From: Malania oleifera
Lineage: Eukaryota > Streptophyta > Magnoliopsida > Santalales > Ximeniaceae
Assembly (NCBI RefSeq): GCF_029873635.1
Contig: NC_080422.1
Location: 9,703,764 to 9,767,763, forward strand
Direction: 5' to 3'
DNA: 64,000 nucleotides
In this document: piece by piece, positions 1-10,562 of the stretch
How the letters are laid out: the number at the start of each line of letters is the position of its first letter
Numbering within the stretch: the first letter of the stretch is position 1
The notes under the pieces: model-generated
The model's database searches: none
Told to the model about the DNA's origin: nothing
The model's input: the letters and a program-made list of their open reading frames with translations, nothing else
Translations under genes and position numbers: made by a program

Positions 1-179
1 TTTGCTGAAAATTTAGGATTAAAGGTGCCTACATAGTCAGCTTAATCTTGACGATTGAATAGTGATTTTTCGTTCGATTGAGCTGAAATTTTGACATGTT
101 TTTCATGAATCATCCTTCTTCATTCTGGTTGATCTGATTGTCATTTAGAGTTTTGTAACTTTGGTTTCGTGGCTTAGAT

Positions 180-490
180 AGCAGCCCCTTTTTTGGGTGA
201 GACCTTTGCATTTCTCATTTAAGTTTGATTCCACCTTGATGGTGATGGCTCATATTATTTTTCTATGCCAAGAATTTGTGATTCTTGATGATTTTTGTTG
301 ATGTATGCCTCTAGTTTTAACTAGGGAAGACCTATTGTAACCTACTAATTTGAAATAGTGGAAGATTGGAAGTGGACTTCGGTCCCATGGTTTTCCCCTT
401 CATACCAAAGGGTTTTCCAAGTAAATCTTGGTGTTCTATTTGTGATTGTGTGGCTGATTTGGTGTGTTTGGTTGTTATGTATTTCTCTTT
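180..490 (+). repeat. LTR-like remnant (possible copia U5)
   Basis: The stretch reads like the downstream half of a plant copia LTR: a 'ttgtaacc' segment, then 'ggacttcggtcccatgg', then 'ttttccaagtaaatcttgg', a word order common at copia LTR ends. No partner LTR, primer site or coding remnant is visible before the window start, so the call is tentative. Bases 1-180 and 490-570 show nothing recognisable. Confidence 0.3.
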
Positions 491-569
491 TTGGATAATT
501 AATTATTCTACTTAGTGTTGATTAGACTTAGGGAAGGTTTATTTTTGGACCATTGTATTTTGGACATCA

Positions 570-1690
570 TCTCCATAATCCACCTCTTCCCCAACAATCA
601 CACAACACGCCTAATATATTTCTCTATTTTACCCAACTTGCTTTAATTCTATGTATTACATCTTCATTTTCCCCTTCCGCTTGCATAATAGATCCAAAAT
701 ATTGAAATCTATTAGTGCTAATAATTTATAATTATTAAATTTAATCTTTTTTTTTTTTTTTGTAAAAGAGGGCGGCACCTCCTTTTATTTATTAATAAAC
801 CCTCATTTTTTGCGGAAAAATACCGTGGTTACAAGTTAAAATCAACTAACCAAATTAGGACAAACAAAATTAAACATAACTAACAAAGGAGATAAAAACA
901 TAAAAACAACCAAAAACAAAATGAAATACACCAAACGAAACTCTAGAGATGAACTAACGACGAATGGAAACCTTTAGATTTAATCTTCTCTCCACTACTC
1001 CTAATATTACTGAAATTACATTTCATACATTCTGTCTTATTCCTACTTATCCTAAAACCTTCAGACTCTGATGCAATTGTCCAAAGTTTTAACTTAAATT
1101 TGAGTTCGTTCCTATTTTCATCAATCAACACAATATCATCTACAAATAATATGTACTAAGGGATCTTATTTTGCATATTCTTAGTAAGTTCATCAATTAT
1201 TCAAGTAAAAAGATAACGACTCAAAGTAAGACCTTAATGTACACATATAGTGATTGGAAAGTCTCTATATTCCTTTCTACAATTCTAACATTGGCAACTA
1301 CTCTATCATGCACATCCTTAATGACCTCAATAAATCTACTACAAACTCCATTCTTTTCTAAAATCCTTAAAAAAAAACTTTCTTAGTACTCTACCATATG
1401 CTTTCTCTAAGTCAATAAAAATCATTTATAAGTCTTTTTCATTTTCCCTACTTTTTTTATTTATTTTCTTAAAAAATAAAGTCTCTATTGTTGATCTTTT
1501 AGACATAAAACCAAATTAATTCTTTGAAATCCTTGTTTCTAGTCTTATTCTTTGTTCAATTACCCTTTCTTATAATTTGTCGTATGACTCATAATCTCAA
1601 TTCTATGATATTTATTACAATTTTAAATATCACTTTTGTTTTTGTATATAGGCATTAACGTTCTTTTCCTACATTCTTCTAATATCTTTT
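570..1690 (-). mobile_element. RTE-type LINE reverse transcriptase relic
   Basis: Read on the minus strand from about 1690 downwards, degenerate translation gives the plant RTE-type LINE reverse transcriptase in order: 'FGFMSKRST', 'MIFIDLEKAYGRV' (near 1430), 'SRYLF', the catalytic 'LFVDDIVLIDE' (near 1120-1145), 'FRISRNKTECMKCNFS' (950-1060), and after an insertion 'RFQYFGSIM' and 'DVIHRIKASWVK' (near 590-700). Several in-frame stops and frame changes show it is long dead. The endonuclease half is missing, so it is 5' truncated. It is split by a separate poly(A) insertion at 749-977. The palm motifs make the family call secure; the exact ends are not. Confidence 0.75.
749..977 (-). mobile_element. 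Poly(A) retroposon insertion inside the LINE relic (likely 5'-truncated L1 3' end)
   Basis: A ~229-bp block starts on the plus strand with a T-run (749-761), the complement of a 3' poly(A) tail, and is flanked by the direct repeat ATTTAATCTT at 739-748 and 978-987. Outside the two repeats the host LINE sequence resumes, so this is an insertion with a 10-bp target-site duplication. No protein is encoded. Its last 100 bp before the tail include 'TGTAACCACGGTATT', a block also found in the gypsy element at 37869-37918. A 5'-truncated L1 3' UTR is the best guess; a SINE is possible. Confidence 0.65.
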
Positions 1691-1699
1691 TTTTATTTT

Positions 1700-2529
1700 T
1701 ATAATAATGTTGAAAAGATTAGTTAACCGAATATTTTCTTTATCCCCTAAACATTTTCAAACTTCAAACTTCAAACTTCAATTAGTATATTACTTAGTCC
1801 TACAAATTTCCCACTTTTCATCTTTTTTAATGTCATCTTAACTTTAAGAACTCTAATTTTGAAAGTAAATTAATATGATAATCAAAACTTATAAAATAAA
1901 ATTATTGTTAATTAAGAATAATATTACATTATTTTTACTTAATAAAAAAATGTAAATATTAATTAAAAGTAACAGTTAAAAAAATTATTATTTAAAAATG
2001 ATATATTTTTAATTTTAAGTATGTTAAAAAATAATTATATATTATTTACATATTAATTATTAATGAAATATAATTCAATTTTGAAACAAAAAGAACCATC
2101 TATTTAAATTTAATTAGTAACACTATTTTCAACATAAATTAATGTGATAATCATATGTTACAAATATATATTATAAATAATATTATTGTTAATTTTAAAA
2201 TAATATTATATTATTTTAATTAATAAAAAATATTTAAAATTTAACTTGAAAATTATTATCAATTAAAATTTTAATTATAAAATATTAATATTTTATTTTA
2301 AATATATTTTAACTAATAATATATTATTTTCTACATATTATTAAAACTAATTAAATAATTTTTTAATTATAACCAAATACCACTTATTTTCCACACTTTT
2401 CCAGTTCATCACTTATTAAATTCAAAACTTTTTTTGAAAAACACTTATATAATTAATTCCAAATGATCCCTTAGCCATAGTGCAGAACTCAATACACAAC
2501 TATTTTTGATCATAAAAAATTAATTCTGC

Positions 2530-2583
<54 letters not shown>

Positions 2584-2825
2584 CATGCATACACACAATA
2601 TATATAAAACAATTAGGTCCTCCAAAAGCTCCAAACCCAATAAGTTAGGCATCCTTGCAATGAACAATTTGCTCGTCAATCATTAACATCATTTACAATT
2701 AGTAGACGAAAAGGTATTTTTTATTATATTAAATTGGTTGAAAACAGTATTTTAACCAGTTAATTCCAACCCATATAGTTTGTGTCAAATAGCTTTTAGT
2801 GTAAAGGAATCAACCAAGGATATAT

Positions 2826-2868
<43 letters not shown>

Positions 2869-3130
2869 TGATAACCTTTTACATTTGATTTAATGACTGA
2901 AATGAAATAAAAATTAAATAAATAATATTAAAAAACAAAAGATAAAAATTTAATATCATTCAATTTCTACGCACCATATATATAAGATATTCTTTGAGTA
3001 GATTGATAATAACAAGTTTAAACATTCAAATGGGCAGAAAGGCAGCACAATCGCACATATATTGTACCACAGAACTTCTAAGTTTAACTTTTTAGGATAA
3101 GCAACAATTTCTTGTGCTGTGAGTAAAGAA
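1700..3130. other. AT-rich spacer with two (TA)n microsatellites
   Basis: No gene is recognised here. 1860-2460 is extremely AT-rich, with many A-run and T-run words. Pure (AT)n runs lie at 2534-2581 and 2829-2865. The stretch lies just past the 3' end of the quinolinate synthase relic on the minus strand. Confidence 0.6.
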
Positions 3131-3135
3131 CAGGT

Positions 3136-5280
3136 TTATGGGGTAACCTTCTCATTGACTGCAGAAGCAACCCAGCAACCCATAGAATCTATGAGAGAAT
3201 TATAAAGCTTGAATGATCCAAACTGGGGTTTCAAAGAAGAAATGCACACCTTTTCACTTCCAATGAACCTGTCCAGGAGGTGCCTCACTGTTGGCTCGCT
3301 TCCAGCATCTGCGGTCGGGTCTTTCAGATCAAGTTTACAAACTTCAAAATGAGTTGCAACGAATGCATCAGAGTTAATCTCCTTTATCCTGTGTATTGCG
3401 TTAGGGTCTTTCAGATCAAGTATGCAAACTTCAAAATGAGTCATCACGAAAGCATCAGGGTAAGTCTCCTTTATCCCGTGCATTGCGGTCGGGTCTTTCA
3501 GATCAAGTTTGCTCAACTTCAAAATGAGTTACCAGGAATGCATCAGAATTAATCTCCTTTATCCTGTGCATTGCGGTCGGGTCTTTCAAATCAAATTTGC
3601 AAACTTCAAAATGGGTTACCACGAATGCAGCAGAGTAAATTTCCTTTATCCTGTGCATGATTTTGTGATCGAAGAAGTCCTGCCCCACGCAAACGCCATC
3701 CTGATATGAGAAGTTGACAAGGTAAATAATTGCACCTAAACTTCAAATAGAAGCAAGACAGCATATCATAGGAAGAAAATCCTAGTATACGCGTACTGTA
3801 TGCACCTAAAGTAAAATAAAAAGACGAGATACCTAGGTGGTGTGATGGGAATCAGTATCACATAATTCCCAAGGCAGGATTCAGGTTTCAATCTAACTGG
3901 AACTGGAATCAGATCTTTCCTCGGAATGGCCATTCACAAATCGCCATACTAGAGCAAAAACAAGCTCAAGGTACCTCTCTAGTTTCCAGTTTATAAGTAA
4001 CATCCAGCGCCCGAACGAAAGACCGTTTTCATATTTAACTTTTGCTTGTTAACTTATATTGTTCGATTTAAAATAAATAAATAAATAAAATAATGCTGGT
4101 TGTGTGCCCATGGTTATTGGAAACTTGTTCAGGAATCAGAGGCCATTTTGTATTCTCAAAGATACTTGCTTAAAAAATGAATAATTTTATAATATTTGTC
4201 TTATTAGATCATAATAAAATATTTATAATTGTACAACCAAAAGCATGCAAAGCCCAACATCCTTCATTTAGGAGGATGATGATTATTAACTCAAGTGAAA
4301 AATGACACTAATGCAGCAATGCAAATTGTACGCAACTAATAGGCAAATGTTCTGCCATGACTATAACTTGTATTGATATGATTGATGCAACCTTGATGGT
4401 TTGATCATGCCCATAGATATTATCCATGATCTGCATGGATATACTACTTCCAGTGCCAATAACACTTCCATAGTTCTTTCCCTGCTTTAATGTATTTATA
4501 GGATTTTATCTAAAGTAAAGAATGTAAAAGTTCTGAGTATTAGCCATGTAAGGTTGACAGGTAGGGCATTTAGGAAAGAACAACGCACTACATGCGCCAT
4601 AAATGAAAACTTAGACATCCACAAGGAAAATCATCAAAGAATTCGAAAAATATCCACGTGGATTATCATCACAAAAGTTGGGACCTGCAAGTCCTGGTTA
4701 TCTATAAAAAAAACACTTGAGCACAATTGATGATTTCATCATGCAATTCAATCTCAATCTCCTTGAGATATGCATTAGAAGACATAATGTCAAAATGCAA
4801 GACACTACTACAGGACCGTGCAACAATTGAATACATTACATTGAAGTTCTTCGCTAATGGCAAGTAATCTAGGACACCAATGTGGAGATTTCAGCTTCAA
4901 AGTCTTTAAAGACTGATTTATCAAGCATTTCTATTTTTATGCAGAAATCACATAAAAATAAATCTTACAATAATGAGTAAACGATGAGACATGGAAATAC
5001 CTTTCCAAATGCAGCTTGATCAAGTATTGTCCGTACTTTTTCTGACATGAAATCCACTTCTAGGAAAATAATGAACTCGCAACCTGCTTTTGGTCATTCA
5101 AAGATTCTATGAAGTTGCTAATATACCCTGGCTGAACTTTTGAATGCACGCAAAAAAGGACTACAGCACCAATTTTCTTCTCATTTAGTATGCTGACCAG
5201 TTCCATGTCCCATGGCTTATCAGGGAACAAGAACATGGAACTTAGGGATCCAACATTACCAGGAAGTTCATTATATGTTT
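3136..5280 (-). pseudogene. Decayed NadA half of quinolinate synthase (QS/SUFE3-like)
   Basis: Exon-like blocks on the minus strand match the quinolinate synthase part of plant QS in order. Block 5001-5280 has 'FLFPDKPWDMELVSILNEKKIG' pieces and 'KAGCEFIIFLEVDFMSEKV' then 'ILDQAAFGK', ending at a GT donor (4999-5000). Weaker blocks lie near 4735-4900 ('NAYLKEIE') and 4362-4495 ('GHDQTIKVASI'). Block 3136-3700 begins after an AG acceptor (3701-3702) with 'DGVCVGQDFFDHKI', 'RIKEIYSAAFVVTHFEV', and ends 'PTADAGSEPTVRHL' before a TAA. Family members have 'VAHFYMDPEVQG' where this has 'VVLFCVHSKVQP', so the active-site His/Tyr pair is gone. About 15-20 residues before KAGC are lost, a frame change precedes KAGC, the cluster-binding C-terminal cysteines are absent, and an 87-bp repeat was added. 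This is not a working NadA. The same-strand SufE exon at 19.3-20.0 kb is probably its original first exon. Confidence 0.7.
3311..3659. repeat. 87-bp tandem repeat, four copies, inside the QS relic exon
   Basis: Four head-to-tail copies start near 3311, 3398, 3485 and 3573 (spacing 87, 87, 88). On the minus strand each unit is 29 codons, consensus 'MHRIKEIxSDAFVVTHFEV' plus 'CKLDLKDPTA', i.e. the HxE segment of NadA repeated. The one 88-bp spacing breaks the frame between copies. Confidence 0.9.
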
Positions 5281-6279
5281 GGATAATTATGTGAAAAAAA
5301 CAGAGAAGAAATTATGGTGGTTTCTTTTAATGGTGAGAAAAGGAAAAAAGAAGAGTTATTTCCCTCTCACACTCTTGATTTACTTTGGGCTCATAACAGA
5401 TGCCCAAAACAACCTACACATGCTTGTGTGCACAGCATTGCACCATGTCGCGCCAGGTGGGGTTCATGTGTGCTGCAGGTGTGAAACTTAAGGCCACCCT
5501 TTGCATCCAAAATATTCTTTTTTGAAATTCAAATCCATTTCCTTCTGTAATCTGATTGACCTTGCTTTCTTTCCAAGCTGATTTATTTCGAAGATTCTAA
5601 CACTAATGCAAGAATATTCCTCTTCTTCTAATATAACTTCCCACTTCTATTTAAGCATTCTTGGTTTTGCCCTAATGAGTACATCAATACTCCTTTCGTA
5701 CATTTGTTTTACTGCCACCACTACTGTTTTAGGTGGCTTTTCAGTGGTCCTCTTCCCTCTGCTTAGCTAGTGTAAGTTGACTGGAGTTGTTGTGTCCCCT
5801 AGAGACCTACTGCCTATGTTCAGTTTGCACATTGATTTTTAGGGCAGTGGATTCTTCAACCATGCCACGGTTTCATCATTCACTGTTCAAATCCGATTTT
5901 GTTCCTTTATTTCAAACAATATAAAAACCAATCATTATCTTTAAGCATGTATGTCTAGGCTGACATATCCAAATCAGAATTGATAGGTAGTAGGAACTAA
6001 AAGAGAGGGGCAGAACCAATGTTGTTCTACCCTGAACAAATTGACAGGTAAACCAACTCTATCTGCTTACAACACTTATAGAGAGAGAATTAGTTGTTAG
6101 AACGTAGGAAGACATACTTTCCTGAACTAAATAAGTGAAAAAAATAAAGAAAATAAACTAAAATTGTGTGTGTGTGCGTGCGTGCGTGCGTGTGTGTGTG
6201 TGTAAAATATACACACACGTACACACATTATTTATTTATTTATTTATTTATTGTAAATGAGGCAACCCTGATCTGAAGG
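5281..6279. other. Intron-like spacer with (GT)n and (TTTA)n runs
   Basis: No coding signal is recognised. It lies between the NadA relic and the copia relic and would be intron sequence if the QS copy is a single split gene. A (GT/GC)n run occupies 6165-6203 and a (TTTA)n run 6229-6253. Confidence 0.5.
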
Positions 6280-6458
6280 CAATAGGATTTTTGACAAAGA
6301 CAACATGCAGGGCATGCTGTCACACTATATAAGGAACACCATGCTTGACTCATACTGTAAATTTAAATATGTTGGAGAAATTTGTGAAGCCCAAGAAAAG
6401 AAATAGCGCACAGATGATGCTGATTCAAAAAAATATGTTGTTACAAATAGATGGTTTT

Positions 6459-6609
6459 AAATGGTTGATGATAAACCAATTGTTGCCCAAGTGCATGCAT
6501 ATGAAAATTAAATGGTTGATGATAAACCAATGTTGACCAAGTGCATGAATATGAAAATTAAATGGTTGATGATAAATCAATGTTGACCAAGTGCATGAAT
6601 ATGAAAACT
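6459..6609 (+). repeat. 50-51-bp tandem triplication in copia gag
   Basis: Three copies begin at 6459, 6510 and 6560, each starting 'aaatggttgatgataaa' and ending 'gcatatgaaaa' or 'gaatatgaaaa'. They correspond to the 'VDDKP' segment of the copia gag relic. Confidence 0.85.
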
Positions 6610-8377
6610 TGTCCCAGGAGTCACACATGAGGGTATCAATATGTGTGAATGCTTGCAGCCCGAGGTCCTTAATAAAAAATTAGCAGTCTCAGAAATGATA
6701 CACAAATTAACTCAAAACACAAATTAAATAATGTGTTGCATATGCCCAATTCACATAGGAGCCTTCTTATAGGACAGGGGAGGTGAATACAACTTTGCAA
6801 CACTCATACAAAAAAAGATATATTGTGTATAACATTGCATAATACATGAATCTGTCACATCCTAATAACGATATACATTTAAACAGAAGGGAACTGCTGA
6901 AAGAAGAAATAGAACAGTAGAAGGCAAGAGTAAATGATCTCCCAGGAGAAGCCGTCTTTTCTGCCTGCTATGTATTGAATAGATTCCCTACAAGAAACTT
7001 GACAAAACTCCATCATCTATGAAAGGGAAACATACCTAACCTAAAACACCTGAAACTGTGGGGATGCCTAACCAGATAAGGTTTATCAGACTTTAAAAGG
7101 AATAAGATTAGACACAAAACAGTCAATTCCATTATTATTGGTTATGCTAGCAATAGCGCTACCTATAGATTCTTGCTTGCAAATGAAAGTAACTTTTGTG
7201 ACTCAGAGAGCATTATTGAATCTAGAGATTCTAAATTCCTTGAACATATACATCCTTTAAAAACTTCTCATATACAAAACTCATCTCCATCTTTAGACCA
7301 ATCCAACACTACTCACACCAATGCTAGTAGGGAGATCTAAAACCTAGGAGACACCTAGGTGAAACTAGCTTGGACTTGACTTTGTTGTAGCTTTTATAAT
7401 TGAAATAGCTTAATTGATGATGTGTATATAAGATGGATAAGATCCAAAAAAAAGCCAAGAAGTTATAAGATCAGTTGGTACTAATTTTTCAAAAGAAACT
7501 GTGAATAGTGAACTCGAATCAATTTTGTCCAATCATGTTAACCAGATTGTAGACTTAGCAAAAGGTTGCAAACCCATAGGGCGTAAATGGTTGTTTTAAG
7601 AAGAAATTAAGACAGATGGGGCCATAAGTTAGCTAGAGGCAAGATTGGTAGCTAAGGGGCTCAAACAAAAGAACAGCATCGATTACATTGACACATATTC
7701 ACCAGTAATGAAAATTGCCAACGTTAAGAGTGCTAATTGCACTTGCATCTCTCCACACAATATTGTTGTGCGTCAAATGAATGTCAAAATTGCATTTCCA
7801 AAATGAGACCTAAGAGAAGAAATTTACAAGGAACAACTACAGGGGTTTAAAGTACCTAGGCAAGAACATAGTGTGTGTAAACTAATAAATCGTTATTCGG
7901 TTTAAAACAAGCCCAATATAGTGGCACAAAACAAATTGACAGCATGTTATTCTCAAATGGTTTCTATGTAAATGATGCAGATGCATATATGTGCTCTAAT
8001 TTTATGCAAGTCATTGTGTTATTATTTGCTTTTACATAGATGACATGCATATGTGTTTTTTGTTTTCTTTTTTTTCGGGCACAACCCACAACGTCATGAC
8101 AACCACCAAACACTTCTTGTGTTCCTACGTTGATATAAAAGGTATAGCTAAAGCAGATGTTATCATAGGTGTACAAATTAAACAGACCTGTGTGCCAATC
8201 ATTAAATCAGCCCCACTAAGTGTAAAAAGTATTCAAAGGTTAAACCACTATGATGTAGACTTTTTGAGGACACCTTATGATCCCAGCGTGCACCTAAAGG
8301 AAAAAATAAATGAACTACTGTGGAAAAAATCACTGGTAGACAATAGTGTGATGGTTTTCACAAATCACACTGCCACG

Positions 8378-8486
8378 TTTGGGAGCACGGATTTCAAGCC
8401 TTGGATTTGGATAAAATTCAATATAATTTTATATTACATTTGGTTCAAATCCACAAAATCCAAATCCAAGGCCTCTACCAAACACA
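8378..8486. mobile_element. Small foldback MITE inserted in the copia relic
   Basis: About 110 bp with inverted ends: 'GTTTGGGAG' at the left and 'CTACCAAAC' at the right, and longer inner arms 'CCTTGGATTTGG' and 'CCAAATCCAAGG' around an AT-rich centre. It is non-coding and interrupts the copia relic. The GTTTGG-type ends suggest a small non-autonomous DNA transposon; the superfamily is not determined. Confidence 0.5.
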
Positions 8487-8989
8487 AGGACATTGCTTAT
8501 GCAGTTAATAGGCTGAGTAGATACAGACACAGCCTCAACACTGAACGTTAGAGCTTCGTGTGTGACTTGATTACTTTGATACCTTGAGTGAGCACAAACT
8601 GGGGCTCGCACTTTGATAAATTTCCTGCTTGATAAATTTCTAGCTTTATTAGGACATTGTGATACTAACTGATAATAGGATATGATGAAATAAAAGCAAC
8701 TAGCCCCTTTGCATTCACTTCAATTACCTGGAGGACCCATTTCTTTGAAATCCTCCAAGCAGGCTTGTATTGCACAAACAACAGTGAAATTTGAACTAGT
8801 TGCTCTTGAATTGGGAGGTCACGCAGAAGACTGCTAAGAAATCTGCTAGCAGACATACCACTGTGGGGGAAGTCTATCTATATCTCAACATTGTCACTCT
8901 AAGTGCGAGTCCTAGGCAACCATGGTCACAGAGTATGCAACAAGTGAAGATGTATGCACATGAAGCACACCATTGTAGCACTAGTAGAT

Positions 8990-9600
8990 TTTAATATCTT
9001 GTATTTACTATGCAAGAGGAAAGGGAAATTGAAGAGAATGTAATACATAGAGTTAAGGTAGGTTGGGTAAAATGGAATGCGTTAGGCGTGTTTTGTGATC
9101 GTAGAATACATTTAAAATTAAAAGAAAAATTATACAAGACGATTATAAAGTCAGACTTGCTCTATGAATTAAAATGTTGGGCAACTAAGAAACAACATAT
9201 TCAAAAAGTAAAAAAATTTTAAATGCGAATATTAAGGTGGGTGAATGGTATAACATTAAAAGATAAATTAAGGAATGGACATATGTGCAATAAGCTAGGC
9301 ATACTACCGGTCAAAGACAAGAGAAGGAAGGGGCAACTTAGGTGGTTTGGGCTTTGAAATGCAAACCTAGAAGTGCACATGTGAGGTTGAGTAAGTTAGT
9401 AATCGTTTTTAGTATTAAAAAGGATAGGGGTGGACGTCAAAATAACCTGAAATGAGGTAGTGCAAAAGGATTTAATAACTTTTAAGTTAGAGGAGGAAGA
9501 TGCTCTTGATCGGGTGAATTGACAAAAACAAATTCTTGTAGCCGACCCTATATAGTAAGACTTAAGGCTTGATGTTGTTTTTGTTGTTTAGGGGGATTGT
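8990..9600 (+). mobile_element. RTE-type LINE 3' fragment
   Basis: Plus-strand translation gives the C-terminal part of RTE-type LINE polyprotein: 'EIEENVIHRVKVGWVKW', 'CDRRIHLKLKEKLYKTIIK', 'ELKCWATKKQHIQKV', then 'MRILRWVNG' and 'GQLRWFG', ending with 'VADPI' and a stop near 9560. A T/G-rich 'gttgttttgttgttta' tail follows, as at RTE 3' ends. Several stops interrupt it, and it is strongly 5' truncated. Confidence 0.78.
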
Positions 9601-10046
9601 TGTTGGTTGTTTCAAAATTTTCGTACCTGATTTTTTTAAAAATTGTTTTTTTGCATTGTTCATCATCCCTTATTGAAATACAAAAGTACTGCATAGAAAA
9701 CTAAGAGACTCTTGAAGCAATTTATATATGTTTTTGACCACATTGTGCAAAGCTACACCTTGAGAGGTAACCTATCTCTATTCCATACCCCTTCTCACCC
9801 TTCAGCCCTCACAAGTTAAAACCTAAGGTCTCCAATATGAAAGACCCAAACACTTTGTATATGTTTGCCTCGAGGTATAATTTCCCTCAATTTTTCTTAC
9901 TTTCTAACTATAAATTTGCAATCTAGTTATTTGGAAGAACAAACTTGGATTTCTTTACTTTCACCACCAGAATACCCAATTCAAATATACTTTTAGATAG
10001 GAACACAACATTGGAATCATCAACATCCTTGAGCAAAGACAAATTA
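9601..10046. other. Unassigned spacer
   Basis: No coding or repeat family is recognised. It ends with the left copy (10042-10046, AATTA) of the target-site duplication of the copia element that follows. Confidence 0.5.
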
Positions 10047-10493
10047 TGTTAGGGATCTAGGAACAATAATCACACACAAACAAAACAAGCACACAAAATT
10101 AAAACACCAGATTTACGTGGTTCAGTCTAATCTGACCAACGCCCACGGAGCACACCAAATATACTATAATCTTGGAGAAAAAGAAGAGGAGGAGACGCAC
10201 ACACTCAACTCAACTCTCTTCTCACTTTCAACATAATACTCACACACTCCTCGCTCACTCACTTCACTTGCTTTTATATTCACACACAAATGCTCATTAT
10301 ATAGACACAAAGGATGATAGTAAAGGAAGGGATTAATTGTGATTCAATGGGATGAATTTGGCACGCGGTATTATCATTCTAGCGCATGAAAGTTGACTCC
10401 TCCACGACTCTCATTCTCATCTGCAGCTCATCATCATCAAGACCATTAAATTTTCCTTTTCCATTTAATCTTCGTTTCCATTTCAGCTTAACA
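10047..10493 (-). repeat. 3' LTR of copia element A
   Basis: 447 bp, TG...CA ends (TGTTAGGG...GCTTAACA on plus), matched by 18094-18540. It holds the 'ATTTACGTGGTTC' word also seen in the LTR-like piece at 59440-59860. Confidence 0.93.
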
Positions 10494-10562
10494 ATCTCCC
10501 ACTTGAAGACGAAGACACCATCTCAACTAGTATATAGATAAATAATGTGCTCAAATCTGTCT

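Larger units (their letters stand above)
6280..8960 (+). mobile_element. Ty1/copia relic, heavily decayed
   Basis: Plus-strand translation gives scattered copia pieces in the usual order: a gag segment related to 'MVDDKP..VHEYEN' (6340-6660), an integrase and connector segment with 'KLWGCL' and 'NSIIIGYASNSATYRFL' (6900-7260), a reverse transcriptase segment with 'LVAKGLKQKNSIDYIDTYSPV' pieces (7500-7960), and later 'YAVNRLSRY' (8480-8520). No LTRs are recognised. It is broken many times over its whole length and is among the oldest elements here. A foldback insertion sits at about 8378-8486, and a LINE tail follows directly. Confidence 0.75.

Noticed and set aside
3280-3552. Plus-strand open frame of 90 codons over the 87-bp repeat
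   Set aside because: It is the complement of the NadA-derived repeat; the minus strand carries the recognisable protein and a splice acceptor.
5279-5491. Plus-strand 70-codon frame ending 'HVCCRCET'
   Set aside because: The start overlaps the NadA block on the other strand; there is no domain and no support for a cysteine-rich peptide (no signal sequence).
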